Shown here in pieces: positions 26,255 to 34,502 of a DNA stretch of 64,000 nt. This DNA comes from Bradyrhizobium sp. LTSP885 (GTDB taxonomy: Bacteria > Pseudomonadota > Alphaproteobacteria > Rhizobiales > Xanthobacteraceae). Position 1 is the stretch's first letter. Each line of letters starts with the position of its first letter. The notes under the pieces were generated by a model that was not told the DNA's origin, did not search any database, and saw nothing but the letters and a program-made list of their open reading frames with translations. The translations under genes and the position numbers were made by a program. The DNA lies in assembly GCF_000938305.1 (NCBI RefSeq), contig NZ_JYMT01000035.1:76751-140750 (forward strand), in the 5' to 3' direction.

Positions 26255-26899
26255 TCAGATTTTGACGAAGTTGATCGCTGCAAGCGCGCCAAAAGGCAGC
26301 GAAGCAAGCGGTCCGCCGACGTCGAGCACACCGAGGTCGACGGGGAAATAGCCGGTCTGTTCGACAAGCTTGCGAACCTCGGCCTTGGCATCGGCATCGT
26401 CGCCCGAATAAAACAGCACCCTCTGGCCACCCGACACTGCCGGCTCCGGCAGGACGCTGACATCGAAATGATTGAACGTCTTGACGACGCGCGCACCGGG
26501 AACAAACTCGCGGAACATTTCGCTGGAATGCCGGCCCCCGAGATCGATGGCCTTGATGCCGTAGGCAGCGAGCGGGTTGCTCGGGTCCTTGGCATCGGGC
26601 GAATTCGGGTCAAGAAATTCGACCGGATTGGTGCCGTCGATCACAATGCGGCCGTTCCAGGCCGGCAGCCCGCCGAGCACCTTCTCGAGATCGACCCAGC
26701 GCAACGCCACCAGAACGATATCGGCGCTTGCGGCTTCCTCCACGGTGCCAGCCTTGATCGAAGGGCCAAGCTCCGCCACAAGCCCCGCCAGTGATTCCGG
26801 ACCTCGGCGGTTGGCGATCGTCGCCGAGAGTCCGCTCCTTGCCAGCAATCGCGCCACGTTCGAACCGAGGGCGCCCGCTCCGATAATTCCGATACTCAT
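26255..26899 (-). CDS. NADPH-dependent F420 reductase-like oxidoreductase
   Basis: 214-residue Rossmann protein (pfam03807 type). It begins SIGIIGAGALGSNVARLLARSG, a dinucleotide-binding motif, and has ADIVLVALRW near residue 60 and the KTFNHFD segment near 138 seen in this family. Although named after archaeal F420:NADP reductases, many bacterial members are of unknown function. It is convergent with the NmrA-like gene. A 15-bp palindrome (27001-27015) lies about 100 bases upstream, a possible operator for the adjacent Rrf2 regulator. Confidence 0.85.
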   Translation of the reverse strand: MSIGIIGAGALGSNVARLLARSGLSATIANRRGPESLAGLVAELGPSIKAGTVEEAASADIVLVALRWVDLEKVLGGLPAWNGRIVIDGTNPVEFLDPNSPDAKDPSNPLAAYGIKAIDLGGRHSSEMFREFVPGARVVKTFNHFDVSVLPEPAVSGGQRVLFYSGDDADAKAEVRKLVEQTGYFPVDLGVLDVGGPLASLPFGALAAINFVKI

Positions 26900-27000
26900 C
26901 CATTACTCCTGTTGTTGGTGGGGTCGAGTAGCTTCGAAACGGCAGCCCCCAAATGCTGTCCGCTCCAACACGTCTTGCATCGACGTCGAATAAGAGATTA

Positions 27001-27015
27001 TATGTCGATGACATA
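27001..27015. promoter_or_regulatory. Palindrome TATGTC-GAT-GACATA upstream of the reductase gene
   Basis: Six-base arms around GAT form a 15-bp palindrome, in the AT-rich segment between the minus-strand reductase gene and the end of the Rrf2 gene. It is placed to regulate the reductase gene. An additional GTGACAT follows at once. Which protein binds is unknown; the Rrf2 regulator next door is the obvious candidate. Confidence 0.4.
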
Positions 27016-27040
27016 GTGACATTTTGATGCAAAAAGCAGC

Positions 27041-27487
27041 TCACCATGTCAGTGGCATAGTGAACCTCCCAAGGCGCGCCACCTCAGAGGCGATATCCCC
27101 GATTGTGACCTTTGCCAGTTCGTTCTCGAGCCCCTTGCGCGCGCGCATCAATGTCGGCTGCATCGCCTCCAGAATGTTGCCGCCGACCGCGCAGCTCTCG
27201 CAAGGCGGTGTCCGATGCAGTGAGAACAACTCAGTGTCCTCCACGGCCTCATAGACGTCGAGCAGCTTGATCTTCTTCGCAGCTCTCGCGAGCATCGTTC
27301 CACCACCCGCACCGAGCTGCGACCGGGTCAATCCCGCATCGCTCAGGCGCGACAGCAGCCCCCGGATCACGACCGGGCTCGTATTGGCGGAATAGGCGAG
27401 ATCTTCGGAACGCATCGGCTTGCCATCGCCCACCGCAAGCGCGGTGAGGATGTGAACGGCGACGGCGAAGCGCGTACTCGTTGGCAT
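27041..27487 (-). CDS. Rrf2 family transcriptional regulator
   Basis: 148-residue winged-helix regulator. MPTSTRFAVAVHILTALAV is the standard Rrf2 N-terminus and ANTSPVVIRGLLSRLSDAGLTRS the recognition helix (about residues 32-55). The C-terminal part has only PPCESCAVGG, so the three-cysteine Fe-S set of IscR/NsrR is incomplete; a thiol-redox role, as in YwnA/HypR-like members, is more likely. The start codon is directly preceded by an inverted repeat (27488-27508) fit for autoregulation. It lies between a reductase gene and doxX, both plausible targets. Confidence 0.88.
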   Translation of the reverse strand: MPTSTRFAVAVHILTALAVGDGKPMRSEDLAYSANTSPVVIRGLLSRLSDAGLTRSQLGAGGGTMLARAAKKIKLLDVYEAVEDTELFSLHRTPPCESCAVGGNILEAMQPTLMRARKGLENELAKVTIGDIASEVARLGRFTMPLTW

Positions 27488-27508
27488 GACACATTCCGAA
27501 AGTGTGTC
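27488..27508. promoter_or_regulatory. Inverted repeat overlapping the rrf2 ribosome site
   Basis: GACACA (27488-27493) and TGTGTC (27503-27508) are inverted copies separated by nine bases, touching the Rrf2 start codon on the minus strand. A protein bound here would block transcription or translation start, so self-repression is a simple reading. This is inference from position and symmetry. Confidence 0.45.
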
Positions 27509-27565
27509 GATGCTACTATTACATATAATCGACGCTGTCAATGCGCTTTTCCCCGGCACACCATC

Positions 27566-27582
27566 TATCGGTCTGACCGATA
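27566..27582. promoter_or_regulatory. TATCGGTCTGACCGATA palindrome before doxX-pirin (LysR-type box)
   Basis: Perfect 8-base arms around a central T, containing the T-N11-A pattern typical of LysR-type binding sites. It is followed by an AT-rich TATATAT segment and lies 88 bases before the doxX start. A closely similar 17-mer occurs at 29413 just before the lysR gene, which suggests that this LysR controls the doxX-pirin unit. Confidence 0.6.
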
Positions 27583-27669
27583 TATATCATCTAAATAAAT
27601 CGGCTATTGGCATGGCGGGCGGCGCCCTAGCTTCTCCTCACTTTCAACCCTCACCCAACGGAGACCAAC

Positions 27670-28068
27670 ATGAGTGCAACTTCCATCCAATCAGCCCGTC
27701 CCTCGCGCCGCATCGGTGCCTGGACGCTGCAGGGCATCCTCGCAGCAGCTTTCCTCGCCGCCGGCGTCGCCAAACTGGCCGGCGCTCCCTTCATGGTCGA
27801 CATCTTCGAGCAGATCGGACTCGGTCAGGGGTTCCGCATCGTGACCGGCGTCGTCGAAGTCGCTGGTGCCGTCGCACTGCTCTTCCCCGGCCTGGCCTCG
27901 ATCGGCGCGCTGTGGCTCGGAGGCACCATGGTCGGTGCCGTGGCGACCCATCTGTTCGTCCTGCACAGCAGCCCGGCCCCGGCGATCGTGCTGGGAGTGC
28001 TCAACGCGGTGGTCGTCTATCTGCGCCGCGATGAACTCGTTGCCCTGCTTCAGCGGATCAAGGGCTGA
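27670..28068 (+). CDS. DoxX family membrane protein
   Basis: 132-residue integral membrane protein with four hydrophobic helices (about residues 17-38, 50-72, 76-97 and 100-118). The early LAAAFLAAGVAKLAGAPFMVDIFEQIGLG block is the DoxX signature. DoxX-like proteins are associated with thiol or oxidative stress responses, though their biochemistry is unclear. It starts the unit doxX-pirin-small ORF and is preceded by a LysR-type palindrome. Confidence 0.88.
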   Translation: MSATSIQSARPSRRIGAWTLQGILAAAFLAAGVAKLAGAPFMVDIFEQIGLGQGFRIVTGVVEVAGAVALLFPGLASIGALWLGGTMVGAVATHLFVLHSSPAPAIVLGVLNAVVVYLRRDELVALLQRIKG

Positions 28069-28109
28069 GCCTTGAAACGCAGCAACGGCCAAACCTTGGG
28101 AGAACGACA

Positions 28110-29018
28110 ATGACGACCAATGCAGTGTTCACGCGTCCGATCCGCGCCGAAGAGACGTCCCGGAAGATGACCCTGCGCACGCGTGGACACTCGCATGGCC
28201 GCGTCACCCGGCTGGTCAGTCCGGGTGACATTGGCGAACGGATCAAGCCGTTCGTCTTTCTCGACTACTTCGACGCCGATCCGGCGACCGCGCCAAAATT
28301 CGGCTTTCATCCCCATTCAGGAATAGCGACGCTCACCCTCATTCTGTCCGGGCAGGCGTCCTACAAGGAGACCACCGGCCGCGAAGGCGTCATCGAGACC
28401 GGCGGTGTCGAGTGGATGCGCGCCGGCAGCGGCGTTTGGCATACCGGCGGAATGTTCGGCAACGAACGGATCAAGGGCTTTCAGCTCTGGGTCGCCATGC
28501 CGCCCGAACTCGAACTTTCCGACCCGCAAAGCCAGTATCTTGACGCCTCCGATTTCCATCTTTCCGGTCCCGCGAGGGTGATCGCAGGCGAGTATGACGG
28601 TGTGAAAAGCATCGTCGGCTCGCCTCAAGGCATCACCTACCTCGATGTGCGCCTCAAGGCCGGCGAGCGCTGGATTTTTCAGCCGGCCAAGGGACACGAC
28701 GTCACCTGGATCGCAGCGCATCAGGGGATCGTGACGACTCCGGAGCAGGTCTCGATGGGCGAACTCGCCGTGTTCGAAGAGGGCAATCAGCCGATCGCGT
28801 TCGAAGCGCTCTCCGATGCCGGCTTCATCCTCGGCTCCGCGGTCAAACACCCCTACGACCTCGTGACCGGGCACTACTCCGTGCACACCAACGCGGAGTC
28901 CTTAAGAATTGGCGAGAGCAACATCGCCGAGATCGGCCGCCGGCTGCACAATCAGGGTGTCTTGCAGGGTGTCTTGCAGGGTGTCTTGCAGCGCACCCCG
29001 GCGACCGCCAGACGCTGA
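28110..29018 (+). CDS. Pirin family protein with a C-terminal tandem repeat
   Basis: 302-residue bicupin. The N-terminal cupin has FDADPATAPKFGFHPHSGIATLTLILSG-type sequence (about 50-75), giving the HxH metal ligands, and EWMRAGSGVWHTG near 106, giving the remaining ligands. Pirins bind iron and some have quercetinase or redox-sensing activity. The C-terminus is odd: three identical 12-base units at 28956-28991 encode GVLQ repeats, a tail outside the cupin fold. It is 41 bases downstream of doxX and probably cotranscribed. Confidence 0.9.
   Translation: MTTNAVFTRPIRAEETSRKMTLRTRGHSHGRVTRLVSPGDIGERIKPFVFLDYFDADPATAPKFGFHPHSGIATLTLILSGQASYKETTGREGVIETGGVEWMRAGSGVWHTGGMFGNERIKGFQLWVAMPPELELSDPQSQYLDASDFHLSGPARVIAGEYDGVKSIVGSPQGITYLDVRLKAGERWIFQPAKGHDVTWIAAHQGIVTTPEQVSMGELAVFEEGNQPIAFEALSDAGFILGSAVKHPYDLVTGHYSVHTNAESLRIGESNIAEIGRRLHNQGVLQGVLQGVLQRTPATARR
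28956..28991 (+). repeat. Three tandem copies of GGTGTCTTGCAG inside the pirin gene
   Basis: Exact 12-bp units repeat three times in frame near the 3' end of the pirin gene, encoding GVLQ repeats. In-frame short repeats can gain or lose units by slippage, so copy number may vary between strains. Confidence 0.9.
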
Positions 29019-29064
29019 GGCCGAGAGAGTTCAATCCAGTTGAATACTCACGATGGAGGAAACG

Positions 29065-29310
29065 ATGTTTGGATCAGATGGAGTTCAGCTTTTGCGACGT
29101 GTGGCCCATGCCCGGGAGTGCCGGGACAGGTCCGATCGACGCTTGCCGCTGCGACCGGACCACTTCCCGGTCGAGGCAAGAGGCCGCGAGATCGTCACGC
29201 AAGACGGCGTCACTATCGCGACAGCAGCCGATCCGGCGATGAGCGAAGAGATCGTCCGGCGCTTGAACCGAGGTTATTGGAGCGACCAGGAGGATCAGTG
29301 GGCGCTCTGA
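29065..29310 (+). CDS. Small hypothetical protein downstream of pirin
   Basis: 81-residue protein of unknown function. ATG 29065 has GGAGGA four to ten bases upstream, which argues for this start rather than the ATG at 29053. The sequence is rich in Arg and Asp, has no signal peptide, membrane segment or cysteine pair, and includes ARGREIVTQDGVTIATAADP near residue 40. It follows pirin by 46 bases and precedes the lysR promoter, so it may be the third gene of the doxX-pirin unit. Confidence 0.55.
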   Translation: MFGSDGVQLLRRVAHARECRDRSDRRLPLRPDHFPVEARGREIVTQDGVTIATAADPAMSEEIVRRLNRGYWSDQEDQWAL

Positions 29311-29412
29311 CCAGAACGGGACGGCCGCTCCCGCTCGAGAAGTTGTCGTCCGGCCGACGCAGCCTCAATGGTTGATACGACCGCCCATCGGGCTGTACAT
29401 TCGCGCGATTAG

Positions 29413-29429
29413 TATCGGTTTGGTCGATA
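29413..29429. promoter_or_regulatory. TATCGGTTTGGTCGATA motif before lysR (second LysR-type box)
   Basis: This 17-mer matches the doxX-upstream palindrome at 27566 in 14 of 17 positions and keeps the TATCG/CGATA ends and the T-N11-A spacing. It lies 11 bases before the lysR start codon, a position suited to autorepression. Confidence 0.55.
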
Positions 29430-29439
29430 GGTAGATCCC

Positions 29440-30399
29440 ATGCTCGACGCCGTCTCGCTAGATCAACTGCGCACGTTCATCGCTGCGGTCGATCAGGGAA
29501 GCTTTTCCGCCGCCGCCCGCAAGCTGCTGCGCGCGCAGTCCGTGGTGAGCGAGACGATCGGCAATCTCGAGGACCAGATCGGCGTGCGGTTGTTCGACCG
29601 TTCCGGCCGCTATCCCAAACTGACCTCAGCGGGATTGGCGATCCTGGCCGATGCGCGCAGCATCATCACCGGGGTCGACTTGCTGAAGGCCCGTGCGAAG
29701 GGCATGTCGGGAGGCCTGGAGCCGGAATTGTCCGTGGTGATTGACGTCTTTTATCCGATCGACGCGATCACCCAACTGGCCAAGGAGTTTCGGGAAAAAT
29801 ACCCGGGCGTGGGGCTCCGCATCTATGTCGAGGCGCTCGGAGGCGCCATCAAACCCGTGCTCGACGGCCGTTGCAGCATCGGCGTCATCGGATCGCTCCC
29901 GGTGATTCCGGAGACGCTGACGTATGAGCGGTTGCCCGGTATCGCGTTTCTCATGGTTGCGGCCCGCGATCATGCCCTGACCTCCTATCGCGGCAGGATT
30001 CCCAGGGAGGTTCTCGGAAAACATACCCAGATCGTTCTCACCGACAGGTCGGAGCTATCATCGGGACGTGAATTCGGCGTGATGTCGGCTGCGACGTGGC
30101 GGCTTGCTGATCTATTCGCCAAGCATCATTTCCTGCTCAAGGGTCTCGGGTGGGGCGGAATGCCCTTGCATGCCGTGCGCAAGGATCTGGAAGAGGGGCG
30201 GCTTTCCGTGCTGCCAATCGAGGACGTGCCTCCGGATGGTTTGATCCTGCCGATGTCGGCGGTGTGGCAGACCAAGTCACCGCCCGGCCCCGCCGGCCGT
30301 TGGTTTGTCGATCGGCTCAAGGAAATTCCGATGGAAACGGGCAAGGTGCCGAAATCGCCGGTCACCAGGAAAACGGCAAGGCGGTCTGCGAAAGCCTAG
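29440..30399 (+). CDS. LysR family transcriptional regulator
   Basis: 319-residue LTTR. The DNA-binding domain is at residues 1-62 (DQLRTFIAAVDQGSFSAAAR, then RAQSVVSETIGNLEDQIGVRLFDR), with a periplasmic-binding-protein-like effector domain after about residue 90. A LysR-type box precedes its own start and a near-identical one precedes doxX-pirin 1.9 kb upstream, making those genes likely targets. The effector is unknown. Its 3' end overlaps the convergent desaturase gene by four bases. Confidence 0.92.
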   Translation: MLDAVSLDQLRTFIAAVDQGSFSAAARKLLRAQSVVSETIGNLEDQIGVRLFDRSGRYPKLTSAGLAILADARSIITGVDLLKARAKGMSGGLEPELSVVIDVFYPIDAITQLAKEFREKYPGVGLRIYVEALGGAIKPVLDGRCSIGVIGSLPVIPETLTYERLPGIAFLMVAARDHALTSYRGRIPREVLGKHTQIVLTDRSELSSGREFGVMSAATWRLADLFAKHHFLLKGLGWGGMPLHAVRKDLEEGRLSVLPIEDVPPDGLILPMSAVWQTKSPPGPAGRWFVDRLKEIPMETGKVPKSPVTRKTARRSAKA

Positions 30400-31589
30400 C
30401 CGCCTTTAACGGTTTCCATCGCAAGGACGTCGCGGGCCAAAAGGGAGCCGACCGACTCGACGAGATGTTCATAGGCACGGTCGACAATCTCGTCCAAAGA
30501 TCTGGTCTTTGCGAACATCTGCCGGGCTTCAGCCAGCAACCGGTCGCGGGTCGGCATATGAGGCAGACGCAAATCGACCCGCTGTTGCAATAGAACAAGC
30601 GCGTCCCGCACCGACAATCCGGTCTCGTAGACTGACGATTTGATATCCATCGCGATCGATTCAGGACTGAAACATGCAGCGAGCTGCTCGGCCGTTCGTT
30701 TGACCACGCGCGACGCCAGGGGATGCTCATTGCGCAGAACGCGCTCGGGCGGCTTCCTGAGATCCCAGACAATCCCGAGCCACGACAAGGCCACCAGAGC
30801 ATAGTAGGTCACATCGACCTCCCACCAGCGGAAGCCTTGCCTGGCGCTGCTTTGGTAGGCGTGATGATTGTTGTGCCACCCCTCACCCATCGTAAGCAGG
30901 GCCAGCAGCCAGTTGTTGCGGGAGTCATCGCCGGTCACGTACCGCTTGCGCCCGCGAACATGCGCAAGCGAGTTGATGCAGAACGTCGCGTGATAGAGCA
31001 GCACGGTGCTCCAGAGGAAACCGACCACGAGCCCCGACCATCCGCCGATGAGGAAGCACAGACCCGCGATCACGAACGCCGGCAAGAGTTCAAACCTGTG
31101 CAGCCACAGTAGCTCGGGATAGGACGCAAAATCCGAAACCTTCACCAGATCGGTCGCGTCATGCTGCCGATAGAATATCCAGCCGACGTGGCTGTACACG
31201 AAGCCCTTGTGCCGGGGCGAATGGACATCCTGCTCGGTATCGGAATGAAGGTGGTGATGCCGATGTTTTGCGGCCCACCAAAGCACGCTTTTCTGAGCGG
31301 TGCTTTGGGTCAGGAATGCGAGGATGAACTGGAACGTCCGGCTTGTTGCGTAGGCTCGGTGCGAGAAGTAGCGATGATACCCGGCACCGATCGCAAACAT
31401 GCGCAACCCGTACAGAGCGACGCAAATCGCAATTGCCTGCCACGAGACGCCCGACCAGATCGCCGCGAAGCACCCTGCGTGGACCAGCAGGAATGGAAGG
31501 ACCTGCGGGTACATGATGTCGTCGTGATCATCCAGATCGATATCGGTGGGCACGTTCGCGACCTCGATTTCCCTGATGCGCGGGCCCAC
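30396..31589 (-). CDS. Membrane fatty acid desaturase (acyl-CoA delta-9-type)
   Basis: 397-residue di-iron membrane desaturase that introduces a cis double bond in acyl chains. The three histidine boxes are present: HRYFSH near residue 72, HRHHH near 109 and HNNHH near 247. Hydrophobic segments lie near 30-65 and 175-215. The C-terminal 110 residues after WDLRKPPERVL form a soluble extension. A GC-rich stem followed by T residues (31631-31661) sits just upstream on the same strand. It probably adjusts membrane fluidity; substrate carrier (CoA or lipid) is unproven. Confidence 0.9.
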   Translation of the reverse strand: MGPRIREIEVANVPTDIDLDDHDDIMYPQVLPFLLVHAGCFAAIWSGVSWQAIAICVALYGLRMFAIGAGYHRYFSHRAYATSRTFQFILAFLTQSTAQKSVLWWAAKHRHHHLHSDTEQDVHSPRHKGFVYSHVGWIFYRQHDATDLVKVSDFASYPELLWLHRFELLPAFVIAGLCFLIGGWSGLVVGFLWSTVLLYHATFCINSLAHVRGRKRYVTGDDSRNNWLLALLTMGEGWHNNHHAYQSSARQGFRWWEVDVTYYALVALSWLGIVWDLRKPPERVLRNEHPLASRVVKRTAEQLAACFSPESIAMDIKSSVYETGLSVRDALVLLQQRVDLRLPHMPTRDRLLAEARQMFAKTRSLDEIVDRAYEHLVESVGSLLARDVLAMETVKGG

Positions 31590-31891
31590 GGCTCAAGGCC
31601 TGGCGTTGGCGGCATCGCGCGTTGTCATAGAAAACCCCGCGGCCGAAAACCAGTCGCGGGGTCACGAAACCAGAGGCTTTGCCAGGACATCCTGGTCAAA
31701 ACAGCACAGAGGCCAAGTCGTTTGGCCGACACTCGACCGGTAACATATGGCCGTTGCCGGATCGCGGTGCAAGGGCTCCCCGTTCTACCCCGGGATTCCA
31801 CGGCTCGGGCCAACCTACCCCACGCTCGTTCGCCTCGAACAGACGACACTCGGTCGCAGCTCAGGGCGGCTCGAAACAATGCGGCACCCGC
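31590..31891. other. Gap between desaturase and TetR genes
   Basis: About 300 bases holding the putative terminator/attenuator at 31631-31661 and the presumed desaturase promoter. No gene with a ribosome site is visible; the open frames here are counter-strand extensions of neighbours. Confidence 0.4.
31631..31661 (-). terminator. Stem-loop with T run, minus strand
   Basis: CCCCGCG (31635-31641) and CGCGGGG (31655-31661) pair; on the minus strand the stem is followed by TTTT. It could terminate the TetR transcript that ends at 31892 or act as an attenuator in the desaturase leader, 42 bases before its start. Confidence 0.6.
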
Positions 31892-32533
31892 TCAGTCCGC
31901 CTCGACCTTGCGTCCACAGATGACGCTCACCGCCTTGCGGGCAAACTCCCTCAGCTCAGTGCGGCGCGCTCCGGCGCGGGCGCGGATGGCGATGCTGTGC
32001 ATTGTCGCTGAGGCGAGAAGCGCAAGCGCTTCGGGGTCGGCATCAGGCTTCAGCTCCCCTCGCTCACGCGCGGCGCGGAAACGGGCTTCAAAATCAGCAT
32101 CGATCTTGCGGAGACCCTGCGCGACGCTGCTCCGAATCGCGGCATCCTCGACAGATTCGGCGACGGCGGTCCCGAGCACAAAGCAGCCGCGCGCGCTGCC
32201 CTTGCCCGAAAAATAGATCGACAACGCGGCGTCGTAGGCCAGCATCAGCGCTTCCGCCAGCGGACGGTCCTCCGCCAGAGCCTCGTGCGTCGCCGCCAGG
32301 CTGATCTCCCAATAGCGTGCGAGCGCCTCGAGATAGAGCGCGTGCTTGTTGCCGAATGCGGCATAGAGGCTCGGCGGATTCATGCCGGTCGCGGCCGCGA
32401 TGCTGTCCAGCGACGTCCCGGAATAACCGGTCCGCCAGAAGGTGTCCGTTGCCTGCTTCAGCGCCGCCTCGGCGTCATAGGCCCGCGGCCGCCCCCGGCG
32501 CGCCGGTGCCGTTTCGATCTTTTTTCCCGCCAT
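31892..32533 (-). CDS. TetR/AcrR family transcriptional regulator
   Basis: 213-residue repressor. After a basic stretch (RRGRPRAYDAEAALKQA) comes the helix-turn-helix FWRTGYSGTSLDSIAAATGMNPPSLYAAFG (about 28-60), typical of the subfamily that guards aldehyde- or electrophile-reducing enzymes. Start at 32533 gives MAGKKIETAP. It is divergent from an aldo/keto reductase; the shared 250-base region contains inverted CGTTACAAA boxes, likely operators. The inducer is unknown. Confidence 0.9.
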   Translation of the reverse strand: MAGKKIETAPARRGRPRAYDAEAALKQATDTFWRTGYSGTSLDSIAAATGMNPPSLYAAFGNKHALYLEALARYWEISLAATHEALAEDRPLAEALMLAYDAALSIYFSGKGSARGCFVLGTAVAESVEDAAIRSSVAQGLRKIDADFEARFRAARERGELKPDADPEALALLASATMHSIAIRARAGARRTELREFARKAVSVICGRKVEAD

Positions 32534-32579
32534 ATCGCAAAACACCCTGTTTGCCTGCTGGCCGCATATTTATATAGAT

Positions 32580-32640
32580 CGTTACAAAAATCAATAGAGC
32601 GGCTTCTTGATTGTCGCATCGCTCTGGTTTATTTGTAACG
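32580..32640. promoter_or_regulatory. Inverted CGTTACAAA / TTTGTAACG boxes between tetR and reductase
   Basis: CGTTACAAA at 32580-32588 is repeated in exact inverted form as TTTGTAACG at 32632-32640, and the latter continues into a local TAACG-AA-CGTTA palindrome. The boxes lie in an AT-rich divergent promoter between tetR (-) and the aldo/keto reductase (+). They are good candidates for TetR binding sites. Confidence 0.55.
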
Positions 32641-32784
32641 AACGTTATTAAATTAGACTGAGGAAGGAGCTTTCGATGCGGTTCGATCTTTCACTGTTCG
32701 CGGGCTGCCCGCTCGTGCCTTTCCTCCGCAGGACGCGACCGGCCAATTGATAACCGCAAAGCCCCTCAACCAAGGAAGATGATC

Positions 32785-33726
32785 ATGACAATCTCAGACA
32801 CGCTTCGCGATACGAGGATTCCCCTCAACCACGGAACCGGTGCAATCCCCGCCGTCGGGTTTGGCACGCTGATCCCGGATCCGGTCGCAACCAAACAGGC
32901 GACCAAGGCCGCGCTCGAGGCGGGATTTCGACATCTCGACGGCGCCGAACGCTACCGCAATGAAGCAGCGGTCGGCGACGCCATGCAGGACGCGTTCAAG
33001 GCGGGAAGCGTTCGGCGCGAAGACGTGTTCGTGACCACGAAGCTATGGAACACCAATCACCGCCCGGAGCGGGTCAAGCCGGCCTTCGATGCCAGCCGCA
33101 AGCGGCTGCAGATCGACGATGTCGATTGCTATCTGATCCATACGCCCTTTGCCTTCCAACCCGGCGACGAGCAGGACCCGCGGGATGCGCGGGGTCAGGT
33201 GATCTATGATCCGGGCGTCACGCTGGTCGAGACATGGCAGGCGATGGAGCGCCTGGTCGACGACGGTCATTGCAAGTCGATCGGCCTGTCGGACATCACG
33301 TTGGAGAGACTGCGCGAAGTGGTTGCGGCGGCGCGGATCAAGCCTGCGGTGGTGCAGGTCGAATCGCATCCGTATCTTCCCGAATGGGAGCTGCTCGATT
33401 TCTGCCGGGAGCATGGCATCGTGCTGCAGGCGTTCGCAGCATTGGGACATGCCATGCAGCCCAACGTGCTGGCCGATCCGGTGATTACAGCTATCGCCCA
33501 GCGTCTGCACAAGACACCGGCTCAGGTTGCGCTGGCCTGGGCCGTGCAGCGCGGCACCGCTTTCCTGACGACGTCGACGAAACCTGCGCGCATCCAGGAA
33601 AACTTCGACATTTCGGCCCTGCCCGAGGATGCCATGCAGGAAATTCGCGACCGCATCACCACGAACATCAGGTTCAACTCGGTGGTGAAGACCGGCGTGC
33701 CTGGATTTATTCCCGGCACGCGATGA
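32785..33726 (+). CDS. Aldo/keto reductase
   Basis: 313-residue NADPH-dependent TIM-barrel reductase of carbonyl compounds. The GFRHLDGAERYRNEAAVGDAM block near residue 46 has the catalytic Asp and Tyr; the Lys is in FVTTKLW near 82, and YLIHTPFAF near 113 holds His. Start at 32785 is favoured because AAGGAAG lies six bases upstream. It is divergent from a TetR gene, so it is probably induced by the compound it reduces, perhaps an aldehyde; this is inference. Confidence 0.92.
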   Translation: MTISDTLRDTRIPLNHGTGAIPAVGFGTLIPDPVATKQATKAALEAGFRHLDGAERYRNEAAVGDAMQDAFKAGSVRREDVFVTTKLWNTNHRPERVKPAFDASRKRLQIDDVDCYLIHTPFAFQPGDEQDPRDARGQVIYDPGVTLVETWQAMERLVDDGHCKSIGLSDITLERLREVVAAARIKPAVVQVESHPYLPEWELLDFCREHGIVLQAFAALGHAMQPNVLADPVITAIAQRLHKTPAQVALAWAVQRGTAFLTTSTKPARIQENFDISALPEDAMQEIRDRITTNIRFNSVVKTGVPGFIPGTR

Positions 33727-33785
33727 GTTCGATCGATGGCGCGGAGCCGGAAGGATGAAAGCTCCGCGCTGGGCGCGCGTGCCGG

Positions 33786-34403
33786 TCAGCTTCCGAGTTG
33801 AATGGTGCGCTCGAGGGCCGCGGCGAAGCCGTTGAGGGGGACAGTCACGACGACAGCCTGCCCGTTGTTGATGTTTTGCACGGCAACGGTGAGGACCTTG
33901 GCCCTGCCCATGGTCTCGGTCACGACCGTTGGAAAGGACACCGGAAGCAAACAGCCTTGCGCTGTGCACGTCGAGAAGCGCGCCTGCTCCAGATCCTTGC
34001 CATCAAGCTTGAGGATGGCGCCGGCGTCGAGCTTCAGCCCAAATGGCACCAGCATGTTGCCTTCGGTCTTTCCATCCCTGGGAAGCAGTTCGATGGCGAA
34101 GACTTGCTGGTTGGTCTCCTTGGAGAGCTGCGCCTGGCTCAGGGTGCAGAGCCTTGTGCCGTTGTCGACCAGACATTTGACGATCCAATCGCCGTAAGTC
34201 TCTGATATCGCGGAAACGCCCTTGGGAAGTTGTACGGCTACTGCGGACGTCTGGCTCCGCGGACCGATCGGAATCGAGACGGCACCTCCATCGGCTTCCA
34301 ACGTATTCGGAGCCCGAGCGGCTTGTGCTGAACCGAAGATGGCAATGAGGGCGAGAGCTGCGATCGCTCGAAGATAGCTCTCTGCTGCGTTGGCTTTGAC
34401 CAT
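33786..34403 (-). CDS. Invasion-associated locus B (IalB) family secreted protein
   Basis: 205-residue periplasmic/secreted protein. After an N-terminal signal (AIAALALIAIFGSAQA, cleavage near residue 28), the domain shows VSAISETYGDWIVKC, a later Cys in TRLCTLSQ and the disulfide-forming pair in FSTCTAQGCLLPV, the IalB pattern. Named after a Bartonella invasion factor, the family is widespread in non-pathogenic rhizobia with unknown function. The start is uncertain: ATG 34403 or 34421. It is divergent from a 37-residue membrane peptide gene. Confidence 0.85.
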   Translation of the reverse strand: MVKANAAESYLRAIAALALIAIFGSAQAARAPNTLEADGGAVSIPIGPRSQTSAVAVQLPKGVSAISETYGDWIVKCLVDNGTRLCTLSQAQLSKETNQQVFAIELLPRDGKTEGNMLVPFGLKLDAGAILKLDGKDLEQARFSTCTAQGCLLPVSFPTVVTETMGRAKVLTVAVQNINNGQAVVVTVPLNGFAAALERTIQLGS

Positions 34404-34502
34404 GCACCGACCCTGTCTCATCACGCCCGCGTCCAATTTTTGCTCTTTGCGTGGGCAAAATTCCCACGTAGATGGGACACGTGTACTTGGAGAGCTTCAA
34501 AC

